Source: Bact-08 sp964533215
GTDB taxonomy: Bacteria; Bacteroidota; Bacteroidia; Bacteroidales; UBA932
Reading direction: 5' to 3'
DNA: 64,000 nucleotides
Assembly (NCBI GenBank): GCA_964533215.1
Contig: CAZHLJ010000005.1
Coordinates: forward strand, 150,868 to 214,867
Part shown: one piece after another, positions 35,822-45,283 of the stretch
How positions within the stretch are numbered: the first letter of the stretch is position 1
Layout: each line of letters opens with the position of its first letter
Made by a program: the position numbers and the translations under genes
Notes under the pieces: model-generated
The model's input: only the letters and a program-made list of their open reading frames with translations
Database searches by the model: none
What the model was told of the DNA's origin: nothing

Positions 35822-37321
35822 ATGCATCAATTCCCATTGTCATGGCTTTTAATTGCCTTCACTCTCTACACTGTAATGTTGTTTTTTGTGTCCTGGCTTG
35901 CATCAAGAAAAGCAGACAGCGGCTCGTATTTCTCCGGTAATAAAAAGTCTCCATGGTATATTGTTGCCTATGGTATGGTGGGCACCTCTATTTCAGGCGT
36001 TACATTCATATCTGTTCCTGGTAACGTTCTCAACCAGAATTTCTACTATATGCCTTTGGTCCTTGGATTTGTAGTTGGCTATGCAGTTATTGCCAAGGTG
36101 TTGATTCCTCTCTATTACAAAATGAATCTCACCTCCATTTATTCATATCTGGAAAACCGGTTTGGATTTTTTACATATAAGACAGGGGCTTTTGTATTCA
36201 TGATATCCAGAGTTTTGGGTGCGGCAGTGAGGATTTTTGTTGTTGTGCTTGTGCTTCACACCTTCCTTCCGGCTGGTTCAGTTCCATTCTGGCTTGTCGC
36301 ATTTATATTCATGTTCCTGATATTCCTATATACTTTTAAAGGAGGAGTAAAGACAATCATATGGACAGACGTTTTACAGACAACATTCATGCTTCTTGCT
36401 GTTTTTCTGACAATTTTCGCAATTGCGAAAGAGATGGACTGGAACTTTGGAAGCATGGTGACTGCCGTTTCGGGAACTGACTATTCCAGCTGGCTTGACT
36501 GGGAGTGGAGCCATGGGACAAACGCAATCAAACAATTCATAAGCGGTATCTTTATAACTATTGTCATGACAGGGCTGGATCAGGAGATGATGCAGAAAAA
36601 CCTCTCATGCAAAAATATAAAGGAGGCTCAGAAGAATATTTATACAACCAGTATCACTATTGTAGTGGTTAATTTCTTCTTCCTACTAATGGGTGCCCTG
36701 CTGGCTATCTTTGTAAGCTCAAAACTGGGCGGAATGCACAACATAGGATTGGCAGATGCAGCCGGAGTATTCACCAAGGCTCAGACCGACAAATTGTTTC
36801 CTGTAATTGCCAGCCAGTATCTGGGATTGGGTGTAGGCCTATTCTTCATAATAGGACTTATCTCTGCTTCATATCCAAGTGCGGGCGGAGCCCTTACATC
36901 TCTGACAACCTCTTTCTGTATAGACTTTGTAGGATTTAAGAAACGTACCGATCTTTCCGATAAACAGAAGAATTCTATACGTCATAAAGCTCATGCGGGG
37001 TTTGCTTTCCTTTTCTTCCTGATTATTCTTGTGCTTTATGCTGTGAATAATCAGACAGTCATAGATTTGGTATACCTGTTGGCATCATATACTTACGGAC
37101 CTCTTCTTGGCTTTTTCTTCTTTGGAATACTTACAAAATACCAGGTCAAGGATCGTTTCATGCCATATATTGCAATAGGATCTCCACTTCTTTGTTATCT
37201 TTTGGATATATCTGCAAAGGAACTGCTTGGTTTCGGCTTCGGTTTTACGATTCTTATAATGAATGGCCTACTGACCTTCTTGGGGATGTATCTCTTCAGA
37301 GAGCATAAAAAAATGGTTTAA
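35822..37321 (+). CDS. Sodium:solute symporter (SSS family)
   Basis: The 499-residue protein has about thirteen membrane helices. The SSS signature region is seen (GMVGTSISGVTFISVPG, GLISASYPSAGGALTSLTTS). The substrate is unknown. Its place downstream of murK-murQ-recR allows an amino-sugar or sialic-acid role, but that is a guess; the MurT transporter of Tannerella belongs to another family. It shares its last base with mntP. Confidence 0.85.
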   Translation: MHQFPLSWLLIAFTLYTVMLFFVSWLASRKADSGSYFSGNKKSPWYIVAYGMVGTSISGVTFISVPGNVLNQNFYYMPLVLGFVVGYAVIAKVLIPLYYKMNLTSIYSYLENRFGFFTYKTGAFVFMISRVLGAAVRIFVVVLVLHTFLPAGSVPFWLVAFIFMFLIFLYTFKGGVKTIIWTDVLQTTFMLLAVFLTIFAIAKEMDWNFGSMVTAVSGTDYSSWLDWEWSHGTNAIKQFISGIFITIVMTGLDQEMMQKNLSCKNIKEAQKNIYTTSITIVVVNFFFLLMGALLAIFVSSKLGGMHNIGLADAAGVFTKAQTDKLFPVIASQYLGLGVGLFFIIGLISASYPSAGGALTSLTTSFCIDFVGFKKRTDLSDKQKNSIRHKAHAGFAFLFFLIILVLYAVNNQTVIDLVYLLASYTYGPLLGFFFFGILTKYQVKDRFMPYIAIGSPLLCYLLDISAKELLGFGFGFTILIMNGLLTFLGMYLFREHKKMV

Positions 37322-37896
37322 TGTCAATTTTCGAAGTCTTTATATTAGCGGTCGGACTCTGTTTTGATACTTTTGCAGTTTCTCTTTCATCCGGAATGTG
37401 CCTGCCCTATATAGAAAGAAAGGATTTTGTAAAAATTGTGGCATTTTTTGCCCTTTTCCAGTCCGGCTTCACTGTCGCCGGCTGGCTGATGGGCAGCAGT
37501 GTCCTCAATTATATTGGTGCATTGGACCATTGGATAGCGTTTATCCTTTTAGCCTATATCGGAGGCAAGATGGTTTACGAAAGTCTTTTTTCAAAAGGGG
37601 AGGAGCCTTGTGTAGACCTTAGAGTCACAAAACAGCTCGTAACCATAGCCATTGCTACCAGCATAGATGCTTTGGCTGTTGGTATCAGCTTGGCCATGAT
37701 TAAAATGCAATTGGAGAGGATTGCTGTTGCATGGCTCATAATTGCTTCCGTAACAGCAGTCTCTGCAACTGTAGGGATAAAAGGCGGAAGAAAGATTGGA
37801 ACAAAAGTCGGTAAAAGGTCGGAACTTCTGGGTGGGCTGATCCTTATAGCAATTGGCCTGAAAATATTGGTTGAGCATTTGGATTTTTTATCTTAA
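37321..37896 (+). CDS. mntP: Manganese efflux pump MntP
   Basis: The 191-residue protein has six helices in two repeats, each with the conserved acidic pattern: LAVGLCFDTFAVSLSSG and ATSIDALAVGISLA. This is the MntP (YebN) Mn2+ exporter family. No manganese riboswitch is seen; the ATG overlaps the symporter stop. Confidence 0.92.
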   Translation: MSIFEVFILAVGLCFDTFAVSLSSGMCLPYIERKDFVKIVAFFALFQSGFTVAGWLMGSSVLNYIGALDHWIAFILLAYIGGKMVYESLFSKGEEPCVDLRVTKQLVTIAIATSIDALAVGISLAMIKMQLERIAVAWLIIASVTAVSATVGIKGGRKIGTKVGKRSELLGGLILIAIGLKILVEHLDFLS

Positions 37897-37901
37897 CTTT
37901 G
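37894..37901 (+). promoter_or_regulatory. TAnnTTTG -7 element of mqnA
   Basis: TAACTTTG overlaps the mntP stop codon; GTTG 20 bases upstream (37870-37873) may be the -33 box. Transcription would start near 37908, so the ATG at 37935 is preferred over an earlier TTG. Confidence 0.5.
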
Positions 37902-37934
37902 GACCGCCGAAATAGTGGCGTTAATAGTTTGGTA

Positions 37935-38702
37935 ATGTTAATCCGTGTATCAGCCATATCTTATTTAAACACAATTCCTTTTGTTTATGGGTTGGAGAAT
38001 CATCCGATCCGTAAGAAGATTGAAATGGAGTTATCAACACCTGCACAATCGGCTGAAAAACTCAAAAAGGGAACAATTGATGTCGGTATTGTTCCTGTTG
38101 CAATCATTCCCAAGTTAGAGAATAACCTCATTTTTTCCGACTACTGCATTGGAGCCGAGGGTAAGGTTGCTTCTGTACTTCTTTGCAGCGGTAAACCTCT
38201 TGAAGAGATAGAGAGGATATATATGGATACAGAATCAAGGACTTCCGTGCTTCTCACAAAGGTTCTTGCAAGTCATTATTGGAATATTTCTCCAGAGTTC
38301 GTCGATTTTGATTTTTCCGGCGAGGATATTGATATTTCAAAATCATACCTTTTGATTGGAGACAAGGCTATGCGAAATGGTGAGAACTTCAGGTATGTCT
38401 ATGATCTGGCTGAGGAGTGGATAAGATTCCGTAACCTTCCATTTGTCTTCGCTTGCTGGACTGCAAACAGAGACCTTGAACCCGCATTTGTTGAAGAATT
38501 CAATGATGCTTTAGGGTTCGGTGTTGCCAACATTGAAAACGCAGTGGATAGATACTCTAATGGTTTCGATAAGGAGTATGCAATCAAATATCTTTCAGAA
38601 AATGTATCGTACAATCTAAACGCAGATAAACGCGCAGGTCTTTCTGAGTTCTGGAGCCTAGCTCTTGAAGAACTCAAATCCAAGGTCCGATGGTTTGGCT
38701 AA
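37935..38702 (+). CDS. mqnA: Chorismate dehydratase of the futalosine pathway
   Basis: The 255-residue periplasmic-binding-protein-like enzyme converts chorismate to 3-enolpyruvylbenzoate, the first step of the futalosine route to menaquinone. RVSAISYLNTIPFVYGL, STPAQSAEKL and GTIDVGIVPVAIIP are typical. Its presence suggests this organism makes menaquinone by the Mqn pathway; other mqn genes are not in the window. Confidence 0.9.
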   Translation: MLIRVSAISYLNTIPFVYGLENHPIRKKIEMELSTPAQSAEKLKKGTIDVGIVPVAIIPKLENNLIFSDYCIGAEGKVASVLLCSGKPLEEIERIYMDTESRTSVLLTKVLASHYWNISPEFVDFDFSGEDIDISKSYLLIGDKAMRNGENFRYVYDLAEEWIRFRNLPFVFACWTANRDLEPAFVEEFNDALGFGVANIENAVDRYSNGFDKEYAIKYLSENVSYNLNADKRAGLSEFWSLALEELKSKVRWFG

Positions 38703-38760
38703 TTTGAAACCCTGTTCAGGGTCCAGATAATTAGATTACAAACTATTTAACGGATTAAAC

Positions 38761-39711
38761 ATGCTCGAAATATTCTACAAACAAAAAGGACAGGTAGCAA
38801 CCACAAATGAAGTAGGAGCCCTTGATCAACTTGGTTACGACGATATATTATGGATAGATCTCACTTCTCCCACCGGGGAGGAGAAGAGAGCTACCGAGAC
38901 ATTTCTGAATACGACACTTCAAAGTCGTGCCCAGGCAGAAGAGATCGAGAGCTCTTCCAGATATTCAGAGAGCGAGACTACAATTTTTGCCAATACCAAC
39001 TTCCTTATTCCAGGCCCGGAGAGTTATAGCATGGAGTCAGTTTCGTTTATACTTTGCGAGGGAATAATTGTTACCATAAGACATGTCCCTCTCAGAAGCT
39101 TTACTGATATCCAGCGTAGGATTATGGCCAATTACAGATCTTTGCCCACTGGCTTCCACATACTCATAGGGATTCTTGAAAACCGTATAGACTTGGACGC
39201 TGACATGATCGAGCTGATGTCAAAAGAGATTGCGCAGTACAGCAAGAAGGTAAGTCTGGGAGGAGCCATGGGAGAGGAGGTCCTTCTGGATATAAATCAG
39301 CTTCAGGAAAATACCATGCTGGTAAGGGAAAACATAGTTGACAAGCAGAGGATGATCTCAAGCATACTAAAGAGTGATAAGTTTCCAAGAGACGTTTTTC
39401 CTAAGTTGAATGTGCTGATTAAAGACATCAACTCCCTCATAAATCATACAAATTTCAGTTTCGAGAGGCTCGAATATCTTCAGAATACTGTTTTAGGTTT
39501 GATTAACCTGGAGCAGAACAGAATAATGAAAATATTCACTTTTGTATCATTGCTTTTTATTCCACCGACACTTATAGCAAGTATTTTCGGAATGAATGTA
39601 CAATTGCCAATGTGGGGCGGGAAGCTTGATTTTGCTGTTATTTCACTCATCATGCTTATAGCAGTGTCGATTGTAACGATATTTTTCTATAAGAAAAAGA
39701 TGCTTAAATAG
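38761..39711 (+). CDS. corA: Magnesium/cobalt transporter CorA
   Basis: The 316-residue protein has a cytoplasmic domain with a long helix and two C-terminal membrane helices. The loop between them carries the selectivity motif GMN (SIFGMNVQLPMW). Such channels form pentamers admitting Mg2+. The 58-base gap upstream shows only a small hairpin. Confidence 0.93.
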   Translation: MLEIFYKQKGQVATTNEVGALDQLGYDDILWIDLTSPTGEEKRATETFLNTTLQSRAQAEEIESSSRYSESETTIFANTNFLIPGPESYSMESVSFILCEGIIVTIRHVPLRSFTDIQRRIMANYRSLPTGFHILIGILENRIDLDADMIELMSKEIAQYSKKVSLGGAMGEEVLLDINQLQENTMLVRENIVDKQRMISSILKSDKFPRDVFPKLNVLIKDINSLINHTNFSFERLEYLQNTVLGLINLEQNRIMKIFTFVSLLFIPPTLIASIFGMNVQLPMWGGKLDFAVISLIMLIAVSIVTIFFYKKKMLK

Positions 39712-39732
39712 CTTATTTTCGATAATTAATCT

Positions 39733-39740
39733 TACCTTTG
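39733..39740 (+). promoter_or_regulatory. TAnnTTTG -7 element of rpsA
   Basis: TACCTTTG lies about 60 bases before the rpsA ATG, leaving an AT-rich 5' leader. Confidence 0.55.
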
Positions 39741-39801
39741 CACGTTCCAATAGGAATTTTATAAATAAAGTCTAACTACTTAATTATTAACAATTTTAAA
39801 A

Positions 39802-41712
39802 ATGGTAAAAGACCGTACAGAACTGCTCGAGCAAGAAGAGCAAATTGAGATCGTCAAACAAAACGACGAGAAACTGGAAGCTTTTATAGAAGAAGAGTCC
39901 GCACCGGTAGGTGAAAATACAAAAAAACGTAAAAGCAATGCATCTGTTTCAGTAGATAAATTCGACTGGGATGCATTCGAAAAAGAGAATGTATACGATA
40001 CTGAGAAATCAGTTATCGAAGATCAGTACAACCAGACTCTTTCCAAAGTTATCGAGAACGAAGTTGTTGAGGGAACAGTTGTTTCTCTTAACAAGAGAGA
40101 GGTTATCGTAAACATTGGTTACAAGAGCGAAGGTGTGATCAGTATCAATGAGTTCCGCTACAACCCAGAACTCGCTGTCGGCGATAAAGTTGAGGTTTAT
40201 GTAGAGAACGCAGAGGACAAAAGAGGACAACTTCTTCTTTCTCATAAGAAAGCCCGCTCGCTCCGTTCTTGGGATAGAGTAAACGAAGCATTCGATAAGG
40301 ATGAAATCGTTAAGGGTTATATCAAGTGCAGAACCAAAGGCGGTATGATTGTCGATGTATTCGGAATCGAGGCCTTCCTGCCAGGTTCACAAATAGATGT
40401 TAAACCTATCCGTGACTACGATATTTTCGTAAACAAGACTATGGAGTTCAAGATCGTCAAGATCAACCATGAGTTCCGTAACGTTGTCGTATCTCATAAA
40501 GCTCTCATAGAAGCAGAGCTGGAGGCTCAGAAAGCTGATATTATCGGCAAATTGGAAAAAGGACAGATTCTGGAAGGTATTGTCAAGAATATCACCTCTT
40601 ATGGTGTATTCATCGACCTTGGCGGAGTTGATGGCCTTATCCATATCACTGACCTTTCATGGGGCAGGATCAACCATCCTGAAGAGGTGGTTCAGCTTGA
40701 CCAGAAGATCAATGTTGTAATCCTTGACTTTGACGATACCAAGAAACGTATTGCCTTAGGTCTTAAACAACTTAGTCCTCATCCTTGGGATGCTTTGGAT
40801 CCAAACCTTCAGGTAGGAGACAAGGTTAAAGGCAAAGTAGTTGTTATTGCAGATTACGGCGCATTCATCGAGATCCAGCCAGGTGTTGAAGGTCTTATCC
40901 ATGTATCAGAGATGTCATGGTCGCTTCACCTTCGCAGCGCTCAGGATTTCCTTAAGGTTGGTGACGAAGTTGAGGCTTCTATCCTTACTCTTGACAGAGA
41001 CGAAAGAAAAATGTCTTTGGGTATCAAACAGCTTAAATCTGATCCTTGGGCTACCATTGCTCAGAAATATCCTGTTGGAACAAAATGTACAGCCACTGTC
41101 CGCAACTTTACCAACTTCGGTGTATTCGTAGAGTTGGAAGAGGGTGTTGACGGACTTGTACACATCAGTGACCTATCTTGGACCAAGAAGGTTAAACATC
41201 CGTCAGAATTCACATCAGTAGGCGAGAAGCTTGAAGTAATCGTTCTTGAAGTGGATCAGGATAACCGCCGTTTGAGCTTAGGCCACAAACAGTTGGAAGA
41301 GAACCCTTGGGATGTGTTTGAAACTGTATTTACAATCGGTTCTGTACACGAAGGTACTGTTACAGCATTTGTAGACAAAGGAGCAACAGTTGCTTTGGCA
41401 TATGGCGTGGAAGGTTATGTTAGTCAGAGGAATCTTGTAAAAGAGGATGGTACTACAGCTAAACCTGAAGAGAAGCTTGAATTCAAAGTTCTTGAATTCA
41501 ACAAGACTACCAAGAGAATCGTTCTTTCTCACTCTAAACTTTTTGAAGAGGTAAAGAAAGACGAGCCTAAAGAGAAAGATTCTGAAGGAGACACTACTCA
41601 AAAGGCAGTTAAGAAGTTAAAAGCTAATCTTGAGAAAACCACACTAGGTGATATAAGCGAACTTGCAGCTCTTAAGAGCGAAATGGAAAGCAAAGATCAG
41701 GCTAATCAATAG
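39802..41712 (+). CDS. rpsA: 30S ribosomal protein S1
   Basis: The 636-residue protein carries six S1 RNA-binding domains after an acidic N-terminal tail of about 70 residues. The central domains are easily seen: SYGVFIDLGGVDGLIHITDLSW, split here as SYGVFIDLGG and LIHITDLSW, then DYGAFIEIQPGVEGLIHV and NFGVFVELEEGVDGLVHI. It helps mRNA bind the 30S subunit. The N-terminal extension and C-terminal Lys/Glu tail are usual in Bacteroidota. It is followed directly by rnz. Confidence 0.95.
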   Translation: MVKDRTELLEQEEQIEIVKQNDEKLEAFIEEESAPVGENTKKRKSNASVSVDKFDWDAFEKENVYDTEKSVIEDQYNQTLSKVIENEVVEGTVVSLNKREVIVNIGYKSEGVISINEFRYNPELAVGDKVEVYVENAEDKRGQLLLSHKKARSLRSWDRVNEAFDKDEIVKGYIKCRTKGGMIVDVFGIEAFLPGSQIDVKPIRDYDIFVNKTMEFKIVKINHEFRNVVVSHKALIEAELEAQKADIIGKLEKGQILEGIVKNITSYGVFIDLGGVDGLIHITDLSWGRINHPEEVVQLDQKINVVILDFDDTKKRIALGLKQLSPHPWDALDPNLQVGDKVKGKVVVIADYGAFIEIQPGVEGLIHVSEMSWSLHLRSAQDFLKVGDEVEASILTLDRDERKMSLGIKQLKSDPWATIAQKYPVGTKCTATVRNFTNFGVFVELEEGVDGLVHISDLSWTKKVKHPSEFTSVGEKLEVIVLEVDQDNRRLSLGHKQLEENPWDVFETVFTIGSVHEGTVTAFVDKGATVALAYGVEGYVSQRNLVKEDGTTAKPEEKLEFKVLEFNKTTKRIVLSHSKLFEEVKKDEPKEKDSEGDTTQKAVKKLKANLEKTTLGDISELAALKSEMESKDQANQ

Positions 41713-41715
41713 TAA

Positions 41716-42654
41716 ATGAAATTTTCGTTCACATCATTAGGATGTGCCTCGGCACAACCTACAGTGAATAGATTCCCAAGCGCTCATGTTCTGAATGTTC
41801 ATGAGCGCTTGTTTTTAATTGACTGTGGGGAGGGGTGTCAGATGCAACTCCGCAGATATGGATTCTCATTTTTGAAGATCCAGAATATCTTCATTTCCCA
41901 CATTCACGGTGACCATGTTTTTGGAATGTTCGGCCTTCTATCTACGATGTCCATGTTGGGAAGGAGTGCCGATTTATTCGTATATGCTCCTCGGGACTTT
42001 GCCGATGTCCTTTCCAATTTTCTCAAGCATTTTGGAGATTCATTCAAATATGAGATTATCCATAAAGTCCTTACCCCATCCGGCCTCAATAAAATTTACG
42101 ATGGAAGGAACATGGAGGTACTCTCTTTTCCTCTCAACCACAGGATCGACTGCTATGGTTTCCTCTTCAGGGAAAAGAGACCTAAAAGAAACGTGCATAA
42201 GTACCTTGTAGAAAAGCACAATCTTTCACTTCAAGAGATTGCACGTCTGAAAGATGGCGAAGATATAGAAAGAGAAGATGGCGAGATGCTTCTTAATTCA
42301 GATCTTACCTATCTGCCCTATGAACCACGCTCTTTTGCTTATTGCAGCGATACAGCACCCTCAAGGGAAATTCCCGAATATGTTAGAGGAGTGAATCTGC
42401 TTTACCATGAAGCCACTTTTGGCACGGATATGGAGAGTATGGCAAATGCAACGATGCACTCTACCACAAAGGATGCTGCAAACACAGCTCTTCAGGCAGG
42501 TGCCGGAAAACTTATTATTGGACACTTTTCATCCAGATATAAAAACATTAATGTTTTGCTAAATGAAGCCAAAGAACTCTTTTCGGAGACCTTTATAGCT
42601 GAGGAGGGAAAAGAGTTTGAAATTCCTATTGAAGTCCCAAATACACATGAATAA
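41716..42654 (+). CDS. rnz: Ribonuclease Z
   Basis: The 312-residue metallo-beta-lactamase nuclease removes 3' trailers from tRNA precursors. The metal motif HIHGDH is in FISHIHGDHVFGM; later ligands are in AYCSDTAP, LLYHEATF and GHFSSRY. PFPLNHRIDCYG-type sequence (FPLNHRIDCYGFLF) also matches. It begins three bases after rpsA. Confidence 0.94.
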   Translation: MKFSFTSLGCASAQPTVNRFPSAHVLNVHERLFLIDCGEGCQMQLRRYGFSFLKIQNIFISHIHGDHVFGMFGLLSTMSMLGRSADLFVYAPRDFADVLSNFLKHFGDSFKYEIIHKVLTPSGLNKIYDGRNMEVLSFPLNHRIDCYGFLFREKRPKRNVHKYLVEKHNLSLQEIARLKDGEDIEREDGEMLLNSDLTYLPYEPRSFAYCSDTAPSREIPEYVRGVNLLYHEATFGTDMESMANATMHSTTKDAANTALQAGAGKLIIGHFSSRYKNINVLLNEAKELFSETFIAEEGKEFEIPIEVPNTHE

Positions 42655-44238
42655 ATGAAAAAAATCTTAATTCACACACTTTCCCTGACACTTGTACTAT
42701 CTCTGTCAGCAGCTCTCTCTGCACAAAACATAAACGATATAAATAAATTGACTACCAAGTTCGGGCAGACTCTTTATTACCTTGATAACTACTATCTGGA
42801 TACAGTAAATTGCAATAAAATAGTAGAGGACGCTATTAAAAAAGTTATAGGAGAGCTTGATCCTCACTCTGTCTATATATCAGCAAAGGATGTAAAATCT
42901 ATGAACGAGCCTTTGGAAGGAAATTTTGAGGGAGTGGGAATAGAGTTTGCAATTGTGAAGGATACCTTGACTGTCTCTACACCAGTTTCCGGTGGACCAT
43001 GCGATAAGGTTGGCATACGTTCGGGAGACAAGATTATAAGAGTTAACGGTGAGAATATTGCAGGGACAGGATTGACAAGTGAAAGAGTATTCAAGTATCT
43101 GCGAGGAGCAAAAGGTACTAAAGTCTCCCTTGCAATTGTCAGAAAGGGAGAAGATAAAGTTTTGGAGTTTGATGTGGTAAGAGACAAAATTCCAATAAAT
43201 AGCCTTGATGCTGCATATGAAGTTGAGCCGGGAGTAATTTATCTGAAACTTAGCAGGTTTGCAGCTACCTCCTCTCAAGAGATATTGAACGCAGTTGCAG
43301 GATTGAAAGTTAAAAACATACAAGGCATGATCCTTGATCTTAGAGGCAACTCTGGAGGATTTCTAGGAATTGCTCTTGAAATATCAAATTTTTTCCTGGA
43401 AAAGGGACAAACCATAGTATATACAGAGGGGTTGAAAGCCCCAAAAATGATAGAGAAGGCTACAGGTACAGGTTTCTATAAGAAAGGTCCTCTGGCTGTC
43501 CTTATTGATGAGAATTCTGCCTCTGCAAGTGAAATCGTGTCGGGTGCCATACAGGACTGGGACAGGGGAGTGATAGTTGGCAGAAGGTCGTTCGGAAAAG
43601 GTCTGGTACAACAGATGCTCCCTTTGAATGACGGGTCTCAGATAAGGCTTACAATAGCAAGATATCATACACCATCAGGAAGGGTTATCCAAAGCCCATA
43701 TGAAGAGGGAAACTCTGAAAAATACTACAAAGCCCTTACTGACAGATACAGCAAAGGAGAGCTTTTTTCCAAGGACAGTATCCATTTTCCGGATTCATTG
43801 CAATTCAAGACATTGGTTAAGGGAAGAACTGTTTTCGGAGGTGGGGGAATAATGCCGGATTACTTCATTCCTGCTGATACAACCTATTATTCAGATTATT
43901 ATGCCAATTTGTTGAGAAAGGGAATCCTTACCGATTTCATGAATGATTATTCGGATGCCAACAGGCTTAAACTGAAAAATGAGTATACGTCATTTGACAA
44001 GTTCAATAAAAACTTCCGCGTTGATGATGCATTGATATCCAAATTGGTTGATTTTGCTAAATCTAAGAAAATAGAGCCAAACCCTAAGGAGCTGGAGACC
44101 TCAGGAAAAGAGCTTTCTGTTTATATGAAGGCAATGGTTGCCAGGACAATTTTTGGGCAGGAGGGATTTTATAAAATTCTAAACTCAGGAGACGACCCTG
44201 TATTCAAGAAAGCCTTGGAATTGGTGCATCCTGAGTGA
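42655..44238 (+). CDS. S41 carboxy-terminal processing peptidase
   Basis: The 527-residue exported protein has a signal peptide, a PDZ domain (GDKIIRVNGENIAG) and the S41 catalytic core: GLKVKNIQGMILDLRGNSGG, then the nucleophile in ENSASASEIVSGAIQDW and the lysine in RRSFGKGLVQ. It should cleave proteins at C-terminal tails in the periplasm. The ATG follows the rnz stop without a gap. The C-terminal 180 residues are a helical extension. Confidence 0.92.
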   Translation: MKKILIHTLSLTLVLSLSAALSAQNINDINKLTTKFGQTLYYLDNYYLDTVNCNKIVEDAIKKVIGELDPHSVYISAKDVKSMNEPLEGNFEGVGIEFAIVKDTLTVSTPVSGGPCDKVGIRSGDKIIRVNGENIAGTGLTSERVFKYLRGAKGTKVSLAIVRKGEDKVLEFDVVRDKIPINSLDAAYEVEPGVIYLKLSRFAATSSQEILNAVAGLKVKNIQGMILDLRGNSGGFLGIALEISNFFLEKGQTIVYTEGLKAPKMIEKATGTGFYKKGPLAVLIDENSASASEIVSGAIQDWDRGVIVGRRSFGKGLVQQMLPLNDGSQIRLTIARYHTPSGRVIQSPYEEGNSEKYYKALTDRYSKGELFSKDSIHFPDSLQFKTLVKGRTVFGGGGIMPDYFIPADTTYYSDYYANLLRKGILTDFMNDYSDANRLKLKNEYTSFDKFNKNFRVDDALISKLVDFAKSKKIEPNPKELETSGKELSVYMKAMVARTIFGQEGFYKILNSGDDPVFKKALELVHPE

Positions 44239-44239
44239 A

Positions 44240-45280
44240 TCACTTGCTGATTGCTTTCTGATATGCTCGGGCGTTCTTGTTATGCTCTGCCAGTGTCGCA
44301 GCAAAGCTGTGAGAGCCGTCAAGAGTAGGCTTAGCGCAGAAATACCTGTAATTGTGGCGTTCATAATCCAGTACCGCATCTATTGTGGATAGGCCTGGTA
44401 TTACAATAGGTCCCGGAGGAAGCCCTTGATTCTTATATGTATTGTATGGCGACTTTATCTGAAGATGCTTGAATAGTATCCTTTTAATAGATGGGTCATT
44501 CAAAGCAAACTTAATGGTAGGATCTGCCTGGAGTGGAATTTTGTTATGGAGCCTGTTAATATATACACCTGCAATGCGAGGCTGTTCTGCCTTAAGATTA
44601 CTCTCCTCAGAAACGATGGATGCAAGAGTAATCACCTCTACTGGAGAGAGACCTATTGACTTAGCCTTCCTGACTCTATCTTCGCTCCAGAATCGGTCAT
44701 ACTCATTTTTTAGCTTGATTGCCAGCTCTTTCGGAGTGATTGTCCAATAAACTTCATATGTGTTAGGGAGAAACATTGACATGAAAGTATAGGAGTTGAA
44801 TCCTAGAGAATCTATAAATGAAGAATCTCTGAGTTGGCTCAAAACTGTAAGTGAATCACTCTCTATTTTACGCGATATGATTGAAGCAAGCTTCTCCTTG
44901 GTTCTGATATTCCCGGCAATAGTGATTTTGGTTGGAGTCTGCCAGCCAAATTTTATAGCACGGACAATCTCCCGGTTCCCCATACCCTCCTCAATCTTAT
45001 ACCTGCCTGGTTTTATGCTGGCCTCAAGCTTTTCAAACTTTGCCACTCTTTTGAAAGAACGGATGTTCACTATCCTGTCAAGAGCTTCCAGACTGTCAAG
45101 TAATTGATTGTATGAGGCTCCTGTTGGAACATAGAGGTAGCCGATTCCATCTTTTGTGTTTGATTTGAACAATGTGCGATAACCTGACCGCAGCATGAAG
45201 AATGCAACAATAAACACAAGTACGGAACAGATCAGTATGTATTCTTTTTGTATTTTAAAGTATTTACCTTTTCTTTTCAT
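44240..45280 (-). CDS. mltG: Endolytic murein transglycosylase
   Basis: The 346-residue protein has one N-terminal membrane helix (ILICSVLVFIVAFFML) and the YceG/MltG domain with ASIVSEESNLKAEQPRIAG, where the catalytic Glu lies, and IPLQADPTIKFAL. It cuts nascent glycan strands at the inner membrane. It is convergent with the S41 gene, one base apart, and forms an operon with the upstream glucosaminidase (three-base gap). Confidence 0.93.
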   Translation of the reverse strand: MKRKGKYFKIQKEYILICSVLVFIVAFFMLRSGYRTLFKSNTKDGIGYLYVPTGASYNQLLDSLEALDRIVNIRSFKRVAKFEKLEASIKPGRYKIEEGMGNREIVRAIKFGWQTPTKITIAGNIRTKEKLASIISRKIESDSLTVLSQLRDSSFIDSLGFNSYTFMSMFLPNTYEVYWTITPKELAIKLKNEYDRFWSEDRVRKAKSIGLSPVEVITLASIVSEESNLKAEQPRIAGVYINRLHNKIPLQADPTIKFALNDPSIKRILFKHLQIKSPYNTYKNQGLPPGPIVIPGLSTIDAVLDYERHNYRYFCAKPTLDGSHSFAATLAEHNKNARAYQKAISK

Positions 45281-45283
45281 CGC

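Noticed and set aside
38703..38760. ACCCTG-TT-CAGGGT hairpin before corA as a magnesium sensor or terminator
   Set aside because: The stem is only six pairs with a two-base loop and has no T run or other conserved part.
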